A stretch of 64,000 nt of DNA, from assembly GCF_006965485.1 (NCBI RefSeq), contig NZ_CP041360.1, positions 5,064,501-5,128,500 on the forward strand, read 5' to 3'. Below, piece by piece: positions 46,887 through 55,143 of the stretch. A program made the translations under genes and the position numbers. The stretch is from Spirosoma sp. KCTC 42546. Lineage in GTDB: Bacteria > Bacteroidota > Bacteroidia > Cytophagales > Spirosomataceae. Each line of letters begins with the position of its first letter. Position 1 is the first letter of the stretch. The notes below the pieces were generated by a model. The model was given only the letters and a program-made list of their open reading frames with translations. It did no database searches and had not been told where the DNA came from.

Positions 46887-49226
46887 TTATTTCAAGCTCA
46901 AAACCGCTTTCTTATACTTCGCAGTTCGGGCATCCTGAATGACGCCTTTCCAGTTCAGACCAAAGCCAAAATCATAGACATGCCCTTCCGAATCGCGGTA
47001 CGAAGTCATATCACGGGGAACATCTTCGGCCTGGGCCTCTACGGTTTTCATATCGGCGGGAAACTGCATGGGCAGCATCGCAGACGGTTCGTGTGCGCCC
47101 GTCAGAATATCCATTAGCGCCTGATCCTGTACGCCAAAATGGGCCAGAATGGCGTTCGATTGACTTTCAAATTCTTTAACAACCGTTGGGTTCGACACCT
47201 GTAAGGCAACAATTACGGGCTTGCCTTTCATCATAGCATAAGTTTCGGTGACCATGCTCAGATCTGACGTGTTGATCGTCTTGGCGGTTTTGCCGTTATA
47301 GGTCCGGTTCGTGAATTTCTCCAGTGGATCGCCACCCGCAATACTTGGGTCACGGGTACCCTGAGCGGTATAATCGCCGTATTGCAGACTAACGGGAACG
47401 TAGCCTGTTCCGCCCGCTTTGGCATCGGGAATGCTGTATCCCCCGCCCGAATCCGGACTTCGCATGAACACCAGCGCATAATCGGCTTCGGCAGGATTAT
47501 CCGTTACGGTGAAATACTTCTTCACGATGTTCAGACTAACAGGATATTCGAGTTTTTCGGGAATATCCATACCCAGAAAATTACGACCGGCAGGTGTAAA
47601 TTGCTTAGGAATATAAACCGTTTTGCCTTTAGTCAAGGGTAAGGTTTTGGTTTTGTTTTTCAGCATCACCACCGATTCCAGTTGCGCCTGATAACCCGCC
47701 TTCATGAACTCAGCCGTTCCCACCGATTTTTGCGAAACCTGCGGATCTAAGTAGGGGTTTTCAAACAGCCCAACCCGGAAGACATTCCTGAGCAATCGAA
47801 CGGCCGATTGTTCAAACCTAGCCCGCATGAAGGCTTCGCCGTGCTCTTTAACGCCCATTTTGTAGGCTTCCATAACAGGTCCCGATTCATTGTTGCCACC
47901 AAACTGATCGACGCCATTCATCAGGATTTTGTAATGACGTTGCGCAACCGATAGCTTTTCAACACCCCACGATTTACCCGTCAGAAACACATCGACCGCC
48001 GTTTCATCAGCTGTAATGAGCCAGTCGGTGCAAACGACACCGTCGTATTTGTATTTGGTACGTAGCAGGTCGTGGATGATGTATTTGTTATAGCTGTTCC
48101 CTACGTTTTCGCCGTATTTCTTATCCTGATCGAACGAAATGGTGTAGTACGGCATCACCGCCGAGGCCATGCCGGTTTTACCACTTAGTTTGAAAGCACC
48201 GTTCAGAAATGGCAGAAAATGCGTCTGGAAATTCTTGCCCGGATAAACGGCATATTTACCATAGCCATAGTGTGCATCGCGCCCGCCTTCGCCCGAACCA
48301 CCACCCGGCCAGTGCTTTACCATCGCATTTACGCTATGGTAACCCCAGCCACCCGTAATTTCATTGGCTCCGGTTGAGGTTTGAAAGCCATCTACGTAGG
48401 CCCGAGCCATATCTGTAGCCAATTGCGGATCTTCACCAAACGTACCACTCACCCGGTTCCAGCGCGGATCAGTTGCTATATCGATCTGGGGAGATAGGGC
48501 TGTAGCAATACCCAAGGAGCGGTATTCGGTGGCGGCTATCTGGCCGAATCGTTGCACAAGTTCAGGCTTGAAGGTAGCCGCTAGCCCCAGCGAACCGGGC
48601 CACATGGAAATTGTGCCCCCCGCCCCGGCGTTAAATTCGGCATTTGCACGCGTACCGTGGCGCGGATCGGAACTACTGTTAACTGGAATACCTAATCCTA
48701 AGCCCTCGACCAATGCCTGGGCATTATTGTTCCATTCGGCAGCTGCTTCGGGGCTTTGCACCGACGTAATCAGGACGTGCCGCAGGTTATCTTTAGTCAG
48801 AAACTCCCGCTGCTGGTCTGATAGATCGGCCACTTTAGCGCCACTTTGGGCGAATATTTTCCCGTTATACGTACCTGCAAATGGCCCGCCAGCCGCTGCC
48901 GGAATGGGCTGGTGTTTACTGTACAACATCAACCCGGCAATCTGGTCGATGGACATTTTCGACGCTAAATCTTTGGCCCGCACATCGGCCGATAGCCGCC
49001 AGTCTTCGTACTTATCCAGTTTGCCGTTCTTATTCAGGTCTTTAAACGCAAACCCTTTATCGGTTAGCAGTTTAACACCGGAAGTGGTGGCGTAGCCCAA
49101 AGTCTGTCCACCTTTATTAGTAACTTTCGTCCAGTTTCCGGATTTGGTTTCGGTCCAGTTTTGGCCTATTGCCATAGATGCAGATAGCAAGCTTAATAGG
49201 CCGATATAAGTACTTTTCTTTCTCAT
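46887..49226 (-). CDS. Secreted GH3 beta-glycosidase
   Basis: A protein of 779 residues with a signal peptide (about 1-22, ending SMAIGQ). The N-terminal TIM barrel has NSSSDPRHGTR, SPQIDIATDPRWNRVSGTFGEDP, VKHWPGGGSGEGGRD and the catalytic Asp in GVVCTDWLI (about 395). The C-terminal domain (about 500-770) has VVMLKNKTKTLPL and a pattern ending YRDSEGHVYDFGFGLNW. GH3 enzymes remove beta-linked glucose, xylose or related residues from oligosaccharides. Precise substrate unknown; it shares a strand with the esterases and the GH42 gene. Confidence 0.9.
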   Translation of the reverse strand: MRKKSTYIGLLSLLSASMAIGQNWTETKSGNWTKVTNKGGQTLGYATTSGVKLLTDKGFAFKDLNKNGKLDKYEDWRLSADVRAKDLASKMSIDQIAGLMLYSKHQPIPAAAGGPFAGTYNGKIFAQSGAKVADLSDQQREFLTKDNLRHVLITSVQSPEAAAEWNNNAQALVEGLGLGIPVNSSSDPRHGTRANAEFNAGAGGTISMWPGSLGLAATFKPELVQRFGQIAATEYRSLGIATALSPQIDIATDPRWNRVSGTFGEDPQLATDMARAYVDGFQTSTGANEITGGWGYHSVNAMVKHWPGGGSGEGGRDAHYGYGKYAVYPGKNFQTHFLPFLNGAFKLSGKTGMASAVMPYYTISFDQDKKYGENVGNSYNKYIIHDLLRTKYKYDGVVCTDWLITADETAVDVFLTGKSWGVEKLSVAQRHYKILMNGVDQFGGNNESGPVMEAYKMGVKEHGEAFMRARFEQSAVRLLRNVFRVGLFENPYLDPQVSQKSVGTAEFMKAGYQAQLESVVMLKNKTKTLPLTKGKTVYIPKQFTPAGRNFLGMDIPEKLEYPVSLNIVKKYFTVTDNPAEADYALVFMRSPDSGGGYSIPDAKAGGTGYVPVSLQYGDYTAQGTRDPSIAGGDPLEKFTNRTYNGKTAKTINTSDLSMVTETYAMMKGKPVIVALQVSNPTVVKEFESQSNAILAHFGVQDQALMDILTGAHEPSAMLPMQFPADMKTVEAQAEDVPRDMTSYRDSEGHVYDFGFGLNWKGVIQDARTAKYKKAVLSLK

Positions 49227-49279
49227 AGGTTTAAGTCATTCTTATTTATGGCTCATTTTCAGACAATTAATAAAAAATA

Positions 49280-49376
49280 TTGATTAACCACAGAGACACA
49301 GAGAACACAGTGTTTAAAAAGAGATAAAAGCGACAATTTTAAACTCTGTGTTCTCTGTGTCTCTGTGGTTAATCAA
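49280..49376. repeat. 31-bp perfect inverted repeat, CACAGAGA family
   Basis: Bases 49280-49310 and 49346-49376 are exact reverse complements. The core CCACAGAGACACAGAGAACA recurs with one base changed in the element at 61777-61888. Confidence 0.9.
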
Positions 49377-49462
49377 TTTAGTTAGATCGCTACGCGGCCA
49401 AGTCGATTTTTGGAATAAACCTCCTATCAACATCCCGTCGCTAACGCGGCAATAAACCCAAC

Positions 49463-51004
49463 TTACTTCCCAACCCCATAATAAGTCTCCCAAAAAGCCA
49501 GTTGGGGCTTCGTTGGGAGTAGGCGATTCTGGATGGTTGTATCCAGAATTAAGACGTTTTCGATGGCAGGCGTATAGGCAACCCACTTAGGCAAATTCTT
49601 GCCATTGGGATTACCCGTTTTGGCGAAATTCACCCAGTACGATGACATTGCATCGGCTAGTGATTGATCGACGGGTTCCCAGGGGCGATTGAGTGTATGC
49701 AGGTTATTATAGGCGTACACAATCTCGCCCGAGTGAAAGGCCCCAAATTGTGTCTCGGGTGTTGCGGCAGGTAGTTTGCGATTAAAATTATACATATAGA
49801 CCGGCGCTTTACCTGTTTTTGTCTGCATTTTAGCCCATGTATAATCCTGAATACCAAACGATTCATCCCGACCGCTGGCGATTTGCGACTGAGCTGCTTC
49901 CGGGTCAGTTTTTGCCGGGTATACGGCCAGAAAATCGTCGGCTTTATCGGCAAATCGTTTTTTCACCTGCTCCCGAAAAGGCTCTGCTTTGGCGGGAGGC
50001 CCAGACACCCGATCCTCCGCATTCCAGCCCACAATGAGCGGCACATCATTCTGGTGGCCTTTCGCATAGATGTCCATTATCGACTCGGGTACTACGTAGC
50101 CATCCGTAATGGGTGCACTCAAGCCACCATTCGCTTTCAGAATATCGTCGGCCGATTTAGACCGAAGTTCGCTCAGAGAAGTTGCGCCCAGCGATGTAGC
50201 GAACGTAACCCCCTGTTGCTCGGCTCCCTGTAAGGTCAACTTAGGTCGAATAGGACTAGCCACGAAGCTTCCACCACTTTCGGCAATTGCCTTTTGAAAA
50301 AGCCCTTTGGTCAGTGGCGAAGCCGTCAGGAAATTAACCGCAAAGGCACCTGCCGACTGTCCGGCAATGGTAACATTAGCAGGATCACCACCCAGCGCGG
50401 CTATGTTTTTCTGAACCCAGCGGAGGGCCGCGATCATATCCATCAATGCATAGTTGCCTGACGCATTATGACCTGACTCCTGCGATAATTCGGGGTGCGC
50501 CATAAAACCGAAAACACCGAGCCGGTAGTTGATATTGACGAAGACAACTCCTTTTTTGGCCATTGCTTCTCCATCGTAAATGGGGCAGGCCCCTCCCCCA
50601 CTCCGAAAGCCTCCACCCGGTATAAAGACGATCACGGGTCGTTTTTCGGTAGCGGATTTGGCACCTGTCCAGACATTCAGGTACAAACAATCTTCGCTGA
50701 TAGGGGCTTCAGGGATCAGAAACTCCGTCGACCAGTACATAAAGGGTGTAGGTTTCCCCTGCATCGGGCTTGGCCCAAATACCTGGCACTTCCGAACTCC
50801 GCTCCAGTTTGCAACGGGCTGGGGGGCTTTCCAACGCAGGTTTCCAACAGGAGGGGCCGCAAACGGCACGCCTTTAAAGATGCGGATATCGCCCGTTTTG
50901 TTGGCCGTTCCCTCAATCGGGCCATTCTCCGTTTTAACAATCGTTGATTGACTAAAGGCAGAAAAGGAAATTAGGGCCAGGACAAAGAGGAAGGTTCGTT
51001 TCAT
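49463..51004 (-). CDS. Secreted type B carboxylesterase
   Basis: A protein of 513 residues with a signal peptide (about 1-18, ending SFSAFSQ). It shows FKGVPFAAPPVGNLRWKAPQP, EDCLYLNVW, the oxyanion FIPGGGFRSGG and the nucleophile in TIAGQSAGAFAVNFL (about 214). The Glu and His of the triad are expected at about 340 and 420 (FGAFHSGEIVYAY). Such enzymes cleave carboxylic esters. With three CE1-like esterases next door it may deacylate plant polysaccharides, but this is inference. Confidence 0.88.
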   Translation of the reverse strand: MKRTFLFVLALISFSAFSQSTIVKTENGPIEGTANKTGDIRIFKGVPFAAPPVGNLRWKAPQPVANWSGVRKCQVFGPSPMQGKPTPFMYWSTEFLIPEAPISEDCLYLNVWTGAKSATEKRPVIVFIPGGGFRSGGGACPIYDGEAMAKKGVVFVNINYRLGVFGFMAHPELSQESGHNASGNYALMDMIAALRWVQKNIAALGGDPANVTIAGQSAGAFAVNFLTASPLTKGLFQKAIAESGGSFVASPIRPKLTLQGAEQQGVTFATSLGATSLSELRSKSADDILKANGGLSAPITDGYVVPESIMDIYAKGHQNDVPLIVGWNAEDRVSGPPAKAEPFREQVKKRFADKADDFLAVYPAKTDPEAAQSQIASGRDESFGIQDYTWAKMQTKTGKAPVYMYNFNRKLPAATPETQFGAFHSGEIVYAYNNLHTLNRPWEPVDQSLADAMSSYWVNFAKTGNPNGKNLPKWVAYTPAIENVLILDTTIQNRLLPTKPQLAFWETYYGVGK

Positions 51005-51064
51005 AGAGGATTACCGGCTGTGGTTTCGGGTAGAAGTGACAGACACCACAAGAATAAGGTTTTT

Positions 51065-51084
51065 AAATCCCCTTCAGGGGATTT
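51065..51084. terminator. Short hairpin between carboxylesterase and CE1 genes
   Basis: AAATCCCC and GGGGATTT flank TTCA. A similar CCCTAAATCTCCTGAAGGG sequence is at about 54790-54808 after another esterase gene, so this is a small recurrent repeat. Confidence 0.5.
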
Positions 51085-51145
51085 AGGGGTTTCAAGACGG
51101 TTATTTATAGTTTTATAAGCTCACAACGGGTTGCCTTTCTATCTC

Positions 51146-52021
51146 TTAAGGTGCTACAACGCCATTGCTTTTCAAAATCTTTTGAAAAAACAGGACATGA
51201 AAGGGGAGCGAATTCTCCCAATAATCCCATGTATGACCGCCGGGATGCTCGGTATAATCGTGAGGGGTTTGATTGTACACCAGCCGCCGGTGCAATTCGC
51301 GGTTTGGTTCAATCAGGAAATCGTCGACACCACAATCAATGATCAACGGTAAGCCATTGGCTTTCATCTTGTCGGCCATGTTCACTACCGAATTGAGGGC
51401 GTACAAATCGGGCGTTGAGCCAACTGGACCCAGAATCCGGGCAAATTGGGGTGCAATCTGTTTGGCAAATTCAGGGGTAATTTTCCAGTGTGTTGCACTT
51501 AAATCCAAGGCTCCGCTCATACTGCCTGCCGCACAGTAGAGATCCGGATGGCGGGTAGACAAGTACAAGGCACCATGCCCACCCATACTCAGGCCCGTAA
51601 TGACCCGCCCTTTCCGGTCGCGAACGGTCCGATAGGTATTATCAATCTTCTCGATAACTTCCTTCGTAATGTAAGTCTCGAAGAGGTTATCTTTCTGAAT
51701 AGGACTGTCCAGATAGCCACTTAGCGGCTCCCCTTCCGGTGTTACAATAATCAGATTATACTGATCCGATAGATTCTGCAACAGCATCTTGTCGGGCGTT
51801 TTGGTCAGCCAATCGCTGAACTTTCCACCGCCCCCATGCAGCAAATACAAAACCGGATATACCGCTTTGCCTTTGGCGTAGGAGTTGGGCAGAATAATCC
51901 CCGCCCGCAGGTTCTTTTGCATGGCCGCGGAGGGAATGTCCAGCGAATCAACCTTGGCTGCGAAGGATAAGACGCCTAAGCTTATAAAGTAAATAAAGAG
52001 AAAGGAGCGAATTAATTTCAT
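51146..52021 (-). CDS. Secreted CE1-like esterase, single domain
   Basis: A protein of 291 residues with a signal peptide (about 1-21, ending GVLSFAA). PVLYLLHGGGGKFSDW is the oxyanion region, VITGLSMGGHGALYLS holds the nucleophile (about residue 144) and GGHTWDYWENSLPFH carries the triad His. This fits feruloyl or acetyl-xylan esterases of family CE1 (EstA/FrmB-like). It is the third of three related esterases on the minus strand, after the two-domain copies at 52118 and 53424. Confidence 0.85.
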   Translation of the reverse strand: MKLIRSFLFIYFISLGVLSFAAKVDSLDIPSAAMQKNLRAGIILPNSYAKGKAVYPVLYLLHGGGGKFSDWLTKTPDKMLLQNLSDQYNLIIVTPEGEPLSGYLDSPIQKDNLFETYITKEVIEKIDNTYRTVRDRKGRVITGLSMGGHGALYLSTRHPDLYCAAGSMSGALDLSATHWKITPEFAKQIAPQFARILGPVGSTPDLYALNSVVNMADKMKANGLPLIIDCGVDDFLIEPNRELHRRLVYNQTPHDYTEHPGGHTWDYWENSLPFHVLFFQKILKSNGVVAP

Positions 52022-52031
52022 GTAAGCAACT

Positions 52032-52108
52032 TTTTGTCTGGGCCAAGCTCCGGCTTGGCCCGTTAAACCAATTCTATACGGCCAAGCCGGAGCTTGGCCC
52101 AGACAAAA
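52032..52108. repeat. 29-bp perfect inverted repeat, GGCCAAGC family
   Basis: Bases 52032-52060 and 52080-52108 are exact reverse complements with a 19-base loop. Each arm contains an inner palindrome (GGCCAAGCTCCGGCTTGGCC), so the arms can also fold on themselves. Located between two esterase genes. Confidence 0.9.
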
Positions 52109-52117
52109 TCTAGCTAA

Positions 52118-53278
52118 TCACTTGAACAGCATCGGCGTATATTCATTAAGGTACTGCCGCCAGTTAACCCAGGTATGACCTCCTGATGTTTCTTTGTACT
52201 GGTATTTGATGTTGTGTTTATCGAGCATAGCCAGCGTTTTTTTGTTGGCGTCCATCACAAAATCATCTTTACCAATGGCAACCCAGAACAGTTTCTTCCC
52301 CTTGTTGAAAGAAGGGTCGTTTAACACCTTCGCGTATTTGGTATCGGCTTCATCGGCAGTTGCGCCAAAGAAACCTGAGCTAAATACACCCACGTAATTG
52401 AATAGCTCTGGATGCGTCAGCGTTACATCGAGAGTTTGAAAGCCGCCCATCGACAGACCAGCAATGGCCCGACTTTCGGGGGTAGCTACCGTCCGATACG
52501 TTTTCTCTACGGTAGGCATTACGTCTTTCAGTAACTCGCTGGAAAACTGATCCCGCATTTGATTCATGGCCTGCGCATTGGGCATACCCGTTTGTGGAGG
52601 TAGCGGCATACTGCCGTTGGGCATCACCACGATCATGGGTTTCGCTTTTCCAGCCGCAATTAGATTGTCCAGAATGAAACCCGACCGACCGATGGTATTC
52701 CAGCCCGAGTCGTCATCTCCCCCACCGTGCAGCAAATAAAAGACGGGGTATTTACTCGATCCTTTTTCGTAACCTGGTGGTGTGTACACGTGCATCCGGC
52801 GCATCATACCCAATGTGTTCGATGAATACCAAACCTCGCGCACTTCGCCATGGGGTACTGATTTGTTATCCTCAAAAGCAGTCTCCGGGCCAGTCACTGC
52901 CATCATGTTTTCTAAACTGCTGATGCCTTGTTTGATAACCGGATTCTTAGGGTCCATCGTCCGAACGCCATCCACCATCAGGGTGTAGGAATAATAATCG
53001 GGCTTCAACGGGCCAATCACCACCGCCCACACACCCTGATCATTCTTGGTCAGACTGAGCGGTTTCGGGCTGGACTGGAAGTCGCCCCCTACGGTTACTT
53101 CTGTTGCTTTGGGTGCATAAATCTGAATGATCACCCGCTTATCGGCCTGCACTTTAGGCGAATTGAGGGTGTCGTTGGGCGTTGGTGTCCGCTGGGGCAT
53201 CTGAGCCACAGCCCCCATCGAGATCAGTGTAGTACATAGGGCCAGCGCAAAACTGCGGGCATTTGTCAGGGTTTTCAT
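52118..53278 (-). CDS. Secreted two-domain CE1-like esterase (E-set/CBM48-like + alpha/beta-hydrolase)
   Basis: 386 residues from the ATG at 53278 (signal [26 protein letters not shown]); the longer frame upstream translates the 50-bp inverted repeat. Residues about 45-140 are an Ig-like E-set domain ([43 protein letters not shown]). The hydrolase domain has [32 protein letters not shown] with the nucleophile (about 265) and [13 protein letters not shown] with the His. Enzymes of this layout in Bacteroidota xylan and pectin loci remove feruloyl or acetyl groups. Confidence 0.88.
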   Translation of the reverse strand: MKTLTNARSFALALCTTLISMGAVAQMPQRTPTPNDTLNSPKVQADKRVIIQIYAPKATEVTVGGDFQSSPKPLSLTKNDQGVWAVVIGPLKPDYYSYTLMVDGVRTMDPKNPVIKQGISSLENMMAVTGPETAFEDNKSVPHGEVREVWYSSNTLGMMRRMHVYTPPGYEKGSSKYPVFYLLHGGGDDDSGWNTIGRSGFILDNLIAAGKAKPMIVVMPNGSMPLPPQTGMPNAQAMNQMRDQFSSELLKDVMPTVEKTYRTVATPESRAIAGLSMGGFQTLDVTLTHPELFNYVGVFSSGFFGATADEADTKYAKVLNDPSFNKGKKLFWVAIGKDDFVMDANKKTLAMLDKHNIKYQYKETSGGHTWVNWRQYLNEYTPMLFK

Positions 53279-53301
53279 AAATATCAAAAAAGGTTTGGGT
53301 T

Positions 53302-53422
53302 GATGGCGCGAGGCTCGAGCCTCGTGCCTATTATTCATCGGCCTCTGGCCGGTTTATTAAGATGCTAGCTATCGGCCAGAGGCCGGGGAATAATAGACAC
53401 GAGGCCAGAGCCTCGCGCCATC
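53302..53422. repeat. 50-bp inverted repeat with few mismatches
   Basis: Bases 53302-53351 and 53373-53422 pair with about six mismatches out of 50. It contains nested palindromes (CGGCCTCTGGCCG, GAGGCTCGAGCCTC). The outer GATGGCGCGAG end matches the short element at 4289-4311. It is the longest repeat in the window and sits between two esterase genes. Confidence 0.85.
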
Positions 53423-53423
53423 G

Positions 53424-54608
53424 TCATTTCCGCCAGAGGTTTGGCAACAATTTGTAATAGAGTAGATGCCGCCAGGTGCTCCAATCATGTGCGCCTTCAC
53501 CACCTACATAGTACTCGTGGTTGACGTTATGTTTTTGCAAAGCTTCATGAAGCGCCACCGCCCGTTTGCCAATGGTCTCCACCTCGCCCGTTCCCTGCCC
53601 TACCAGCAAATAATCTATTTTCTGATTAGCAGCAGGATCGTTTAACAAGGCAGCGCTTACCTTCTCCGTTTCCAGATCGCCCGCACTCAGCACACCGAAG
53701 GAGCTAAACAGATCGAGATTCTTGAGCGCTACTAATTGCGTGTGCCGACCACCCATCGACAAGCCAGCAAACGCACGACCTTTCCGGTCGGCACGGGTAC
53801 TGTAGGTCTTGTCTACAAAGGGGATGATCTGTTTTTTTAATTCCTCTTCAAACAGGGGAAATGTCTTTTCGGTATGATTTGGATCGCTGCGGTGAACAAC
53901 CTGATTGTTAGGCATGGCAATCAGCATGGGCACCATTTTACCCTCGGCAATCAGGTTATCGGCAATGAAGTTAGCGCGCCCATCCAGTGCCCAACCCGAC
54001 GCCAGTTCGCCACTGCCGCCGACCAGATACAGAACCGGGTATTTCTTTTTGGGCGAATAACCAGGGGGCGTGTACACATAGATTTCCCGTTCGCCATTCA
54101 GCACGTCGGAATGGTAAATATGCCGGGTTACAGCGCCATGTGGCACGGACCTGGCATCGTAATAAGCCGGTCCATCGCCCTGAACGACCACGTTACTATA
54201 GCCCGGCTGGTCGTTGAAACCAGTCAGCGTATTGTTAGGATCAACGACCTGTACGCCGTCGATCACGAACTTGTACACGTAAATATCCGGCTTAACGGGG
54301 CCAACGGTTAAGGTCCATAGTCCGTCGTCGCCTTTCTGAAATGGAATAGGCTCTTTTGCCTTTAAGGCCAGCAATATCGGCCCACCCGTAAGCATAACCT
54401 GTTTGGCCTCAGGTGCTTTGAGTCGGAAGGTTATGGTATGATCATCGCGGACTTCGGGCGAGATCACGTTCGCCCCAAACGGCAGTAGATTCTGCGTATT
54501 TTTCTGGGGATTCCAGTCCAGATTGACATGCGCCTGCTGGCCATTTACCCCTTGGATACCCGCCAGCAACAGCAATGCTAGCAATCCGTTAATTCGATTT
54601 TTAACCAT
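53424..54608 (-). CDS. Secreted two-domain CE1-like esterase, second copy
   Basis: A protein of 394 residues with a signal peptide (about 1-23, ending GVNGQ). An E-set domain (about 40-140: ITFRLKAPEAKQVMLTGGP, PDIYVYKFVIDGVQVVDPNN) is followed by the esterase domain, with PVLYLVGGSGELASGW, FAGLSMGGRHTQLVAL (nucleophile about 274) and GAHDWSTWRHLL with the catalytic His. The oxyanion loop has GGSG in place of the usual HGGG, which may alter activity. The gene has a candidate promoter box shared with the amidohydrolase at 6452. Confidence 0.88.
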   Translation of the reverse strand: MVKNRINGLLALLLLAGIQGVNGQQAHVNLDWNPQKNTQNLLPFGANVISPEVRDDHTITFRLKAPEAKQVMLTGGPILLALKAKEPIPFQKGDDGLWTLTVGPVKPDIYVYKFVIDGVQVVDPNNTLTGFNDQPGYSNVVVQGDGPAYYDARSVPHGAVTRHIYHSDVLNGEREIYVYTPPGYSPKKKYPVLYLVGGSGELASGWALDGRANFIADNLIAEGKMVPMLIAMPNNQVVHRSDPNHTEKTFPLFEEELKKQIIPFVDKTYSTRADRKGRAFAGLSMGGRHTQLVALKNLDLFSSFGVLSAGDLETEKVSAALLNDPAANQKIDYLLVGQGTGEVETIGKRAVALHEALQKHNVNHEYYVGGEGAHDWSTWRHLLYYKLLPNLWRK

Positions 54609-54621
54609 CTGTTCACCTTTG

Positions 54622-54639
54622 TGTCAAAAGTACATAAAG
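54622..54639 (-). promoter_or_regulatory. Candidate promoter for the CE1 esterase, box shared with 6523-6540
   Basis: On the minus strand CTTTATGTACTTTTGACA includes the -7 element TACTTTTG (54632-54625), about 17 bases upstream of the ATG at 54608, so the leader would be very short. Confidence 0.5.
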
Positions 54640-54842
54640 TTCGTATTCATTATAAGTACGGCAAGGATTTTTTGCAGGATTTTGAGATTAAGAAATTGGT
54701 ATCTCAAGCCTTCCTCTATTTTCAGCTAACCTTAGTTATAGGGGTTTGCGAAATCATACTTTAACCAATCCCAATAGGACTTTTTTACCCCTAAATCTCC
54801 TGAAGGGCGGACGGCCGTTGTCCGACTTGCACCGAGACTTAC

Positions 54843-54970
54843 GTTCTCGCTTGGCTTTGCCGAGCGAGTTGTATTTTTAACGGCCTCTGGCCAGAGAAAA
54901 GTAAATTGAGTCAAAAACGGGCCAGAGGCCCTGAACTAATAGCGCTCACTCGGCGAAGCCAAGCGAGAAC
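54843..54970. repeat. Nested inverted repeat upstream of GH28
   Basis: Bases 54843-54868 pair with 54945-54970 (24 of 26), and inside them GGCCTCTGGCC (54882-54892) faces GGCCAGAGGCC. The GGCCTCTGGCC word is also found in the repeat at 53302-53422. Confidence 0.75.
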
Positions 54971-54999
54971 AGTAAGGTTATCTATAAACAAATCCTGAC

Positions 55000-55017
55000 A
55001 ACGTTCCCGGCAACGAT
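55000..55017 (+). promoter_or_regulatory. LacI-family operator-like palindrome upstream of GH28
   Basis: AACGTTCCCGGCAACGAT has AACGTT/AACGAT half-sites around a central CG, typical of LacI/GalR operators. Flanking bases are also shared with the second site at 60087-60104, including TTGCGT(A/G)AATAAA downstream. It lies 127 bases before the GH28 start. The likely ligand is the LacI regulator encoded at 58939. Confidence 0.65.
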
Positions 55018-55143
55018 TGCGTAAATAAAGGGCAATCATTTCTTGAAGGAGTACCGACTTTTGGGTCACTTTAGGATAAAATTCAGCATCAGATCGTCTA
55101 AAATCGCATCATTGTGCCTAGTCGATTTCTCTCCCGAGCCCCA

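Larger units (their letters stand above)
54609..55143. other. 535-base intergenic region with repeat and operator upstream of GH28
   Basis: From left to right: the CTTTATGTACTTTTGACA promoter box for the esterase (minus), a CCCTAAATCTCCTGAAGGG repeat at about 54790, a long imperfect inverted repeat at 54843-54970, and the LacI-type operator at 55000-55017 ahead of the polygalacturonase. No gene is supported here. Confidence 0.6.

Noticed and set aside
49314..49586. 90-codon minus-strand frame spanning the CACAGAGA repeat
   Set aside because: It overlaps the end of the carboxylesterase gene and translates repeat sequence.
43662..54608. Calling the region a classical polysaccharide utilisation locus
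   Set aside because: No SusC-like receptor with a SusD partner is present; the only TonB receptor in the window (15032) pairs with DUF4249 lipoproteins instead.
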